A stretch of DNA of 6,505 nucleotides, taken from Ferroplasmaceae archaeon UBA567 (GTDB taxonomy: Archaea; Thermoplasmatota; Thermoplasmata; Thermoplasmatales; Thermoplasmataceae). The stretch is taken from contig DAUP01000008.1 in NCBI GenBank assembly GCA_002505185.1, positions 1-6,505 of the forward strand, read 5' to 3'. The number at the start of each line of letters is the position of its first letter. Position 1 is the stretch's first letter. Shown piece after piece: positions 1 through 5,338 of the stretch. Both the position numbers and the translations under genes were made by a program. The notes beneath the pieces were generated by a model. That model worked only from the letters and a program-made list of their open reading frames with translations, did no database searches and was not told where the DNA came from.

Positions 1-2
1 TA

Positions 3-1472
3 TATGATATAAAAAGAACACTTTTTGGAAAATTTACTATAATTTTAATAGTCCTTTTGGTACTGATTATGGGGCTAACTGCCTATGGAGTGGGGGTCTC
101 ATCTGATAAGGCACAACCTGCTAACACCGCAATAGTTATGCCATATTTAAATCAAACAGGAGATTGCATTCATGTAAGTGATTATGTCATTAATGGCTAT
201 GGGAACCCTGTTTCAGGACTGCATATAAAATCATCACTAATGAATGCAACACATAGCCCTATAACCAATAATGCCGGAACTACTAACAGTGCAGGCTATC
301 TCAATTTTACCGTAAAAAATTCAAGTAAAATATTTACATACAGTTACTACCAATATTACCGGAGTGGCTTAGAGCTTCCTGGATATAGCAATACTATGGC
401 TTATAGCAATGGAAATCTATCTTTAATTACATCCTATGGCCATTCTTTTGCATACCCATTCTATCTAATCCAATTCAGTGATAACAAATATCCATTATAT
501 TTAGTAAATTTGAAGGATACGTCCAATCCCGCATTAGTAAGCACCATGGTATATAATCCAAACTATACATCCTCTGACCATCCTCAAATCTATTATAACA
601 TATCTTCAAACCAAAACACAAATCCCTTTAATTTTAACAAGGCAAACACAACCCATTATGGAACGGCAGTTTCAAACAAATTTATTATAAAACCATCTTT
701 GACCACTTCAGATTACGGGAAATATGTAAATATCTATGCCGTTAACAAGACATATTCTATGCTCACCCCGGCTTTTCAATATCAATATACATACTTAAAA
801 CCAGGTGTAGTGCTACAGAAGGAATTGGCTTCATTCTTTGGCATATTGCTAATTCCAATTATGGGAATATTTTCAGCATACTTCTATTACAGTAAGGATA
901 AAACATCTGGAGTTCTGGAGTCAATAATATCCAAACCAATAACAAAAGGAAAGATTATGATATCCAGATTCGCTGGCAACTCTACAAGTTTCCTAATAGG
1001 ATTATTAATATCCTTTGGGCTGGCAGACATAATACTGTATCATTATACGGGGGTATTCATATCATCAAAAACCTTTACCGTAATACTTCTGGGATACCTT
1101 GTGGAAGCAATAGGATTTGCTGGAATTGTATATCTTGTTTCACAGTTTGAAAAAACACAGGGGCAGGTATTGGGAACTGGAATCGGTCTTTTATTCGTGC
1201 TGGGCTTCATGTGGCCAGTTATTACAGGCGGCATACTATTCCTGTTGCATATAAAATCAACAGGCATTGCGTATGTTAAGGACTTCCTCATACTGGACTC
1301 AATATCACCAGCTTATTTCCCTGATTTGCTGGCTGATTACATCCTCGGAACATATTCTACGGTTAAAGCCTCAACTGTTGGCATTAATATATACTCCGTT
1401 ACTGCTGTTGGTCTTGTATGGGTATTAGTTCCCTCCATTTTATCCCTTTATTTCGCCAGAAAGAGGGATTAA
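3..1472 (+). CDS. ABC-2 type transporter permease, 5' partial
   Basis: This is the membrane subunit of an ABC exporter; the substrate is unknown. The frame is open to the left edge (first complete codon at base 3), so 489 residues are visible and the true start is upstream. A TTG at 57 lies inside the first membrane helix and is not a credible start. Counting from base 3: a basic N-terminus (YDIKRT), TM1 at about 11-31, an extracytoplasmic region at about 33-273, then TM2 at about 274-297. Next comes a cytoplasmic loop with the ABC-2 style pattern DKTSGVLESIISKPITKGK at about 299-317, then roughly four more helices, ending in the basic tail FARKRD. The extracytoplasmic part begins with a beta-rich stretch (VSDYVINGYGNPVSGL, later NSAGYLNFTV) that resembles an Ig-like or carboxypeptidase-regulatory-like fold, and it carries nine N-x-S/T sequons. 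The ATPase partner is probably encoded upstream, outside the window. The permease class is well supported; the function is not. Confidence 0.8.
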   Translation, partial: YDIKRTLFGKFTIILIVLLVLIMGLTAYGVGVSSDKAQPANTAIVMPYLNQTGDCIHVSDYVINGYGNPVSGLHIKSSLMNATHSPITNNAGTTNSAGYLNFTVKNSSKIFTYSYYQYYRSGLELPGYSNTMAYSNGNLSLITSYGHSFAYPFYLIQFSDNKYPLYLVNLKDTSNPALVSTMVYNPNYTSSDHPQIYYNISSNQNTNPFNFNKANTTHYGTAVSNKFIIKPSLTTSDYGKYVNIYAVNKTYSMLTPAFQYQYTYLKPGVVLQKELASFFGILLIPIMGIFSAYFYYSKDKTSGVLESIISKPITKGKIMISRFAGNSTSFLIGLLISFGLADIILYHYTGVFISSKTFTVILLGYLVEAIGFAGIVYLVSQFEKTQGQVLGTGIGLLFVLGFMWPVITGGILFLLHIKSTGIAYVKDFLILDSISPAYFPDLLADYILGTYSTVKASTVGINIYSVTAVGLVWVLVPSILSLYFARKRD

Positions 1473-1541
1473 AACTTATTTTATAATTTAAAACTATAAT
1501 ATTTATTAAGATGATTATAATAATTTACATACTTTTGAGTA

Positions 1542-1559
1542 ATATACTTTAAAGTATAT
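1542..1559. promoter_or_regulatory. Perfect 18-bp palindrome abutting a start codon
   Basis: ATATACTTTAAAGTATAT is a perfect inverted repeat with no spacer, ending one base before the ATG of the DUF234 ATPase gene. The preceding 70 bases are extremely AT-rich, with several TATA-like stretches (for example around 1479-1492 and 1495-1506) but no single convincing promoter. No Shine-Dalgarno sequence is present, so the mRNA is probably leaderless or has a very short leader. The palindrome would then lie across the transcription start, where a dimeric repressor could act. This role is inferred from position and symmetry. AT-rich DNA gives palindromes by chance more easily than balanced DNA does. 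Confidence 0.4.
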
Positions 1560-2924
1560 ATGGAATTTATTGACCGAAATAATGAGTTGGAGGCGCTTTC
1601 GTCTAGCTATGAAAGAGGCAGTGCAGAATTTATTACAATAACGGGCAGAAAAAGAATAGGAAAAACCGAATTGATTAAAAAATTAATAAATAAATATGGA
1701 GGAGTATTGCTAACCTGCAGAGAGGAATCAGAAAAACTGATGCTGCAAAGATTTTCTAGCATACTGGGAAGTTATTTTGCCGATGATTTTATACTTAAAA
1801 ATTATATTAATAGCTGGGAATCTTTTTTTGAATACATATACAGAAATACATTGAATAGGAGATTGATAATAGCAATAGACGAATTTCCCTATGCAGTCAA
1901 TAATAAGTCTCTTCTATCTATTTTGCAGGATTACTGGGATAATAAACTGAATGAGACAAAAATATTTTTAATATTATCCGGATCCAATATATCAATGATG
2001 GAGAACCTGTCAGATTATAAATCTCCCCTATATGGTAGAAGAACAGGCCAGATAGAATTAAAACAATTTCCTTTTATTGAGGTCTTAAGATATATTAAAG
2101 ATCCAGAACTGGCTGTTAGATATTATAGTGTTTACGGTGGAACTCCAGCATATATAATGGAAATAAATAAAACCAAAAGCTTTATTGAAAATATTAAAAA
2201 CACTTTTCTGAAACTTGATTCCTTCATTAATCAGGACGTCCTTTTTTTGCTTCGTGAGGAATTAAATGAACCTCGATACTATTTTTCAATTATAGAAGCA
2301 ATTTCATCTGGAAAAACATCTTTGGGAGAAATAATGAATTATGCAGGGCTGCAGAGAAATCTTATAAGCAAATATTTGAGTGTATTAATAGATTTAGATT
2401 TTATCAGAAGAGAAATCCCTATAACTTCCCGCAAAAGCAAAAAAGGCATATATCTTTTAAAAGATAATATGTTTAATTTTTATTTTAGATTTATATACAA
2501 AAATTATAATCTAATAGAACTGAATAATACTGAAATGTTAATAAATATAATAAAAGAGGACATGAATAATTATATAGGACACACATTTGAATATATATCA
2601 ATACAGTTCCTTCTTGAGCTCAATAAAAAAAATTCCACTTTCGACGAAATAGGAAAATGGTGGTATAAGGAAAATGAAATAGACATCGTAACTCTTGGAA
2701 ACAAAAATAATGAAATAACATTTTATGAATGTAAATGGAAAGTATTGGATGAACACGATGTAAATAGCATTATAAAGGAATTGAAGGAAAAGACAAAAAA
2801 TTTTAAATGGCATGAAAATAGAATAGAAAAATACGGAATAATTGCCAAAAAGATAAAAAATAAAGCGAAATTAAATGGCAATTATACACTATTAGACCTG
2901 GATGACTTTGAAAAGAGTATATGA
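1560..2924 (+). CDS. Archaeal P-loop ATPase with C-terminal DUF234 domain
   Basis: The 454-residue protein belongs to the archaeal ATPase (ATPase_2) plus DUF234 family, a STAND/AAA-like group whose cellular role is unclear. Walker A is GRKRIGKT at 29-36; Walker B is LIIAIDE at 102-108; a sensor-like ILSGSN is at 138-143. Family-typical YGRRTGQIELKQF (158-170, with arginines that could act as a finger) and YGGTPAY (192-198) follow. About 240-290 looks like a winged helix. The C-terminal part contains NEIDIV (372-377) and FYECKWK (388-394). This D375 ... E390-x-K392 arrangement is the core of a PD-(D/E)XK nuclease fold, as known for DUF234, and appears intact. ATG at 1560 gives the canonical N-terminus (FIDRNNEL) found in the family. 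No Shine-Dalgarno precedes it. The gene looks more AT-rich than the ATP synthase genes and stands alone between unrelated loci, suggesting accessory or acquired DNA. Family assignment is confident; function is not. Confidence 0.88.
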   Translation: MEFIDRNNELEALSSSYERGSAEFITITGRKRIGKTELIKKLINKYGGVLLTCREESEKLMLQRFSSILGSYFADDFILKNYINSWESFFEYIYRNTLNRRLIIAIDEFPYAVNNKSLLSILQDYWDNKLNETKIFLILSGSNISMMENLSDYKSPLYGRRTGQIELKQFPFIEVLRYIKDPELAVRYYSVYGGTPAYIMEINKTKSFIENIKNTFLKLDSFINQDVLFLLREELNEPRYYFSIIEAISSGKTSLGEIMNYAGLQRNLISKYLSVLIDLDFIRREIPITSRKSKKGIYLLKDNMFNFYFRFIYKNYNLIELNNTEMLINIIKEDMNNYIGHTFEYISIQFLLELNKKNSTFDEIGKWWYKENEIDIVTLGNKNNEITFYECKWKVLDEHDVNSIIKELKEKTKNFKWHENRIEKYGIIAKKIKNKAKLNGNYTLLDLDDFEKSI

Positions 2925-3027
2925 GAAAACGAGAGTACCCGCATCACTAAAGCTATATGGCTTGGCAGGGGGAATAGAATATCTTCAGGCGGAGTTGAAT
3001 TCAGCTCTATGGAGATTCAATAATTAA
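2902..3027 (+). CDS. Possible 41-codon small ORF, unrecognised
   Basis: An ATG at 2902, inside the 3' end of the DUF234 ATPase gene in another frame, opens a 41-residue reading frame ending at TAA 3025-3027. Its product starts MTLKRVYEKTRVPASLK and ends LNSALWRFNN. The composition is protein-like, with a helical GGIEYLQAELNSALWRF stretch, but I recognise no family and see no ribosome binding site. It could be a genuine small protein, a remnant of a decayed gene, or chance in a GC-rich stretch. Most of it coincides with the hairpin-rich segment described separately, which may instead be an RNA. Confidence 0.15.
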   Translation: MTLKRVYEKTRVPASLKLYGLAGGIEYLQAELNSALWRFNN

Positions 3028-3057
3028 TTTTTGAAATTGAAACCGCCTTTGAAAGCG
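2925..3057. other. GC-rich, hairpin-forming intergenic segment
   Basis: The stretch 2931-3014 is about 48 percent G+C by hand count (40 of 84), while the bases on either side are far more AT-rich. It can form several short stems. AAGCT/GGCTT pairs around an ATAT loop at 2950-2963. GAGTTG/CAGCTC makes a hairpin at 2992-3007. A competing TTGAAT (2995-3000)/ATTCAA (3015-3020) pairing encloses CTC/GAG. A longer-range AGGCGG (2987-2992)/CCGCCT (3043-3048) pairing is also possible. In AT-rich archaea such islands often mark structured RNA, but I recognise no known RNA class. It lies upstream of the atpK TATA box, so it belongs to the upstream transcript or to its own unit. Confidence 0.3.
2992..3032 (+). 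terminator. Possible terminator: hairpin followed by T-run
   Basis: A six-pair hairpin (GAGTTG 2992-2997, CAGCTC 3002-3007, one G-U pair, AATT loop) is followed about 20 bases later by the T-rich TTAATTTTT ending at 3032. Archaeal termination relies mainly on T-runs, so this could end transcription of the DUF234 gene before the ATP synthase promoter. The distance between hairpin and T-run is larger than in a bacterial intrinsic terminator, so support is weak. Confidence 0.25.
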
Positions 3058-3119
3058 TGGATATGAGATCACAGTATAGAAAAACACCAAATTCACATAA
3101 ACATTTTAGCAATAAATAA

Positions 3120-3130
3120 TTTTATATAAG
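3120..3130 (+). promoter_or_regulatory. TATA box of the ATP synthase operon
   Basis: TTTTATATAAG matches the archaeal TATA consensus closely, preceded by the A-rich AATAAATAA where the BRE would sit. With the usual spacing of about 25 bases, transcription should start near 3148-3152. That leaves a leader of about 7-11 bases before the atpK ATG at 3159. It is the clearest promoter in the window, and the packed genes downstream show no other candidate, so it probably drives K-E-C-F-A as one transcript. Confidence 0.7.
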
Positions 3131-3148
3131 TTATTTCGATGAGGATTT

Positions 3149-3153
3149 AAGGA
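3149..3153 (+). promoter_or_regulatory. Ribosome binding site of atpK
   Basis: AAGGA lies five bases before the atpK ATG and is a partial match to the archaeal Shine-Dalgarno GGAGGTGATC. A second purine-rich GAGGAT sits at 3141-3146, but its distance is long and it may lie upstream of the predicted transcription start. Only the nearer motif is well placed. Confidence 0.4.
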
Positions 3154-3158
3154 TATTT

Positions 3159-3386
3159 ATGATTAGTGTTGCAGATGCTATATTGGCTTTGGCAGCTTCA
3201 ATTGCTATTGCCGGTGGGTTAATAGGAACTGGAATGGCGCAGCAGGGCATTGGAGCCGCCGGAATGGGTATAATTGCTGAAAAACCCGAAAAATTCGGTC
3301 AGGTATTGTTCTTCTTCGTTATACCGGAAACGCTATGGATTATAGGTTTTGTTCTGGGTATTATATTACTGCTACATGTAATATGA
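3159..3386 (+). CDS. atpK: A-type ATP synthase subunit K (c-ring proteolipid)
   Basis: This 75-residue hydrophobic protein forms the rotor ring of the membrane domain, where ions bind and are carried past the stator. Helix 1 runs from about 5 to 38 and contains the glycine-rich segment GGLIGTGMAQQGIGAAGMG. The polar cytoplasmic loop is AEKPEKFG (40-47). Helix 2 holds the ion-binding glutamate E57 in VIPETLWIIG. A single hairpin with one carboxylate is the ordinary short form of the family, not a duplicated one. It is the first gene after a strong TATA box. Its stop at 3384-3386 is 12 bases before atpE. Next to E57, the family motif PETQAIYG has become PETLWIIG, so a polar residue and the tyrosine are lost, while Thr58 and Gln28/29 remain. 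Identification is confident; the coupling ion is inferred to be H+. Confidence 0.93.
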   Translation: MISVADAILALAASIAIAGGLIGTGMAQQGIGAAGMGIIAEKPEKFGQVLFFFVIPETLWIIGFVLGIILLLHVI

Positions 3387-3398
3387 AAAAGATTTTTT

Positions 3399-3968
3399 AT
3401 GTCACTTGAAAATATATTAAATGAAATTGATAATACGACACAATCAGAGCTCAAGGCTATCAGGGATGAGTATTCAGCCAAAATGCAGGCTGTGGCAAAA
3501 TCATGTAATGATAAGATAGCCAGAATCAGGAGTGATTATGCTGTAAAATCAGCCAATGATATTAAAAATATAATTAGGCAGTATGAGGATAATATCAGGT
3601 TGCAGTCAAAAAAGATTCTTGATGATAAAAAGAAAGACATATTAAATAATTCAATGCAAAAATTAAGGTCTTATGTTGTGTCTCTTAACAAATCCTCCAA
3701 TTATCCAGAACTTCTGAAAATTATGGTTGAAGAAGCAAAAAAGGAACTAGGTAAGAATTTCACGGTATATTGTAGTGAAACAGACCAGGAAAAATTTCAG
3801 GGTTTCAAATTTCCAGGCACAATTAATTTTGTCCCAGATAAATCAATAAAATCTGGAATTATTGCAATTGGTGCTGATGGAAAGAAGGAAATAGATATGC
3901 GACTGACCAGCATTTTCGATGCAATATCATACGATGTGGAAACATATCTATATGAAAATATCAAATAA
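3399..3968 (+). CDS. atpE: A-type ATP synthase subunit E (peripheral stalk)
   Basis: Subunit E pairs with subunit H (often called G) as the peripheral stalk that holds the catalytic A3B3 head still while the rotor turns. The 189 residues fit the family's usual length. The first 95 or so are a charged, heptad-like helix (LENILNEIDNTTQSELKAI onward) suited to a coiled coil. The rest, from about YPELLKIMVEEAKKELG, forms the compact head-binding domain with the characteristic SGIIAIGADGKKEIDMRL segment (about 147-164) and a helical end. The gene follows atpK after 12 bases with no clear Shine-Dalgarno, suggesting translation linked to atpK. Its TAA overlaps the atpC ATG by one base. The partner H gene is not in the window. 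Confidence 0.92.
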   Translation: MSLENILNEIDNTTQSELKAIRDEYSAKMQAVAKSCNDKIARIRSDYAVKSANDIKNIIRQYEDNIRLQSKKILDDKKKDILNNSMQKLRSYVVSLNKSSNYPELLKIMVEEAKKELGKNFTVYCSETDQEKFQGFKFPGTINFVPDKSIKSGIIAIGADGKKEIDMRLTSIFDAISYDVETYLYENIK

Positions 3969-5029
3969 TGGTGATCCATATTAACACAACATATTCAGGA
4001 AGTTATGGAAGATTGAAAATACATTTTAATGACTATCTTAGTGATAGCTTTGTAAAATCACTTCTTGAACTGGATATTAAGGATATTAGATTAAAATTAT
4101 ATGAAACATCATACCGAGATGACATAGACAAATCTGCAGCAATAGGCACCAATGATACAGATGTTCTTATGGTAGCTATTAACAGGCATGTGATAAACAA
4201 CGCCAAAATAGCTTTGTTTGCAATACCCCCACAGATGAAATCATTTATGAAAACCTACGTATCAAAATGGGATATAGAGAGTATAAAGGCTATTATCACC
4301 TCCAAGGTTATACATCATGATATAAAATATACAGACAGTTTCATACTAAGTTTCAGGGATATTCCAATGGGGATATTTGCCGGAAATCTAAAAAGAGATG
4401 ATTTCCGGGTAATAATGGAAAAAAATGATGTGGACTCCATTGTCAACTACCTTCTCAATTATGGTTTTAATTATCTCCTGAAGGATCTTGAGGAATACAA
4501 GAAAACAGGAGATACATCATCCCTCCTTTCGGCTATGGATTATCGTTATTATAATGATCTGATTAGCCATGCATTATTTTATAATGGGGATGAAGGGCAG
4601 ATTATTAAATATGTAAAAACTGTTGTTGATTTAAAGAATATATTGACCCTGGCAAAAGCACTGGAACTTAATGTCCCATTCGATAAAATAGAAAACAGCA
4701 TTATAGGCAATGGCAATTTTTCCATCTCTGCACTGGCCGATATTTTCAGGTCGGGGAATGTCCTGGATTTGCTTTCAGTTTTTAAGCACTTCAATATTGA
4801 CGAAGCCCTTGATTATTATAAGGAGAATAAGAATTTGAGTATGTTTGAAGTAAGCATGAGAAAAGCACTGTTCCAGGAATACGTACCGGTAATGCTCAGA
4901 AACACCGCCTCACTGTATATATTTGCATATGTTCTGTATGCTGAAAGAGAACGTGACAATCTGAGGGCAATAATAATAGGTAAGTCATATAAGCTTGATA
5001 ATAATATAATAGAGAGGATGCTGATATAA
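3968..5029 (+). CDS. atpC: A-type ATP synthase subunit C (rotor coupling, AC39/d family)
   Basis: Subunit C sits on the K ring like a funnel and links it to the central stalk; it is the archaeal counterpart of V-ATPase subunit d. The 353 residues match the family length of about 350, and the protein is almost wholly helical. The N-terminal SGSYGRLKIHF resembles the family's opening YG-x-L motif. Weakly similar helical repeats follow, with segments such as DDFRVIMEKNDVDSIVNYL and VVDLKNILTLAKAL; the latter is typical of the family. The start overlaps the atpE stop (TAATG), which fits translational coupling. No Shine-Dalgarno precedes it, but the first bases of the gene read ATGGTGATCC, which contains the anti-16S motif GGTGATCC just after the ATG. 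The stop at 5027-5029 touches the atpF start. Confidence 0.92.
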   Translation: MVIHINTTYSGSYGRLKIHFNDYLSDSFVKSLLELDIKDIRLKLYETSYRDDIDKSAAIGTNDTDVLMVAINRHVINNAKIALFAIPPQMKSFMKTYVSKWDIESIKAIITSKVIHHDIKYTDSFILSFRDIPMGIFAGNLKRDDFRVIMEKNDVDSIVNYLLNYGFNYLLKDLEEYKKTGDTSSLLSAMDYRYYNDLISHALFYNGDEGQIIKYVKTVVDLKNILTLAKALELNVPFDKIENSIIGNGNFSISALADIFRSGNVLDLLSVFKHFNIDEALDYYKENKNLSMFEVSMRKALFQEYVPVMLRNTASLYIFAYVLYAERERDNLRAIIIGKSYKLDNNIIERMLI

Positions 5030-5338
5030 ATGTATGATCTTTGCTTAATCGGGGAAAGGGAACTGGTAGCAGGCTTCAAACTTGTGGGGATTAATGACAC
5101 ATTTATCGCCACTCCTGAAAATGGCACATCTCTTCTAAAGCAGCTGTTCAATTCAAAGAAATATAATGTGATTATGGTCTCACAATCCTTTGAAAAGTAT
5201 CTCAACAGTGATGAGATAAATCTATACAGAGGATCCATGGATCCGCTTGTAATATTTATTCCGTTGCCGGGAATAAAAGAGGAAGAATCGGTATATGATC
5301 TGGCAAAAAAAATTTTGGGTATTGATATTGGTGATTAA
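5030..5338 (+). CDS. atpF: A-type ATP synthase subunit F (central stalk)
   Basis: Subunit F binds subunit D in the central stalk and is known in the family to modulate ATP hydrolysis. At 102 residues it has the usual size. The Rossmann-like order is visible: strand YDLCLIGE, helix ELVAGFKLVGI, strand NVIMVSQ (about 45-51), helix FEKYL, then LVIFIPLPG (73-81) and a C-terminal helix ESVYDLAKKILG. ATG directly follows the atpC TAA, and GAGAGG at 5012-5017 is a plausible ribosome binding site. The last two sense codons, GGT GAT, double as the Shine-Dalgarno of atpA, and the atpA ATG follows the stop with no gap. Confidence 0.92.
   Translation: MYDLCLIGERELVAGFKLVGINDTFIATPENGTSLLKQLFNSKKYNVIMVSQSFEKYLNSDEINLYRGSMDPLVIFIPLPGIKEEESVYDLAKKILGIDIGD
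5330..5335 (+). promoter_or_regulatory. Shine-Dalgarno of atpA inside the end of atpF
   Basis: GGTGAT, the final Gly-Asp codons of atpF, matches six bases of the archaeal Shine-Dalgarno GGAGGTGATC and stands three bases (the TAA stop) before the atpA ATG. It fixes the atpA start at 5339 and indicates that termination on atpF and initiation on atpA are coupled. Confidence 0.6.

Noticed and set aside
57..59. TTG at 57 as the start of the ABC permease
   Set aside because: The same frame is open to the left edge and the upstream residues form the basic N-terminus and first half of TM1, so the gene starts before the window.
1473..1541. Several TATA-like stretches in the spacer before the DUF234 gene
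   Set aside because: The spacer is almost entirely A and T, so such matches are expected by chance; none has a clearly better fit or spacing than the others.
3031..3052. TTGAAATTGAAAC and TTTGAAAG, resembling the 3' end of CRISPR repeats (ATTGAAAC)
   Set aside because: Only one short match occurs, with no repeated unit at regular spacing and no spacers, so there is no array.
4816..5238. 140-codon open frame on the minus strand
   Set aside because: It is antisense to the well-supported atpC and atpF genes and shows no recognisable domain.
5232..5245. Perfect 14-bp palindrome GGATCCATGGATCC
   Set aside because: It lies inside atpF and encodes the ordinary residues G-S-M-D-P of the subunit; the coding constraint explains it, and no regulatory context is present.
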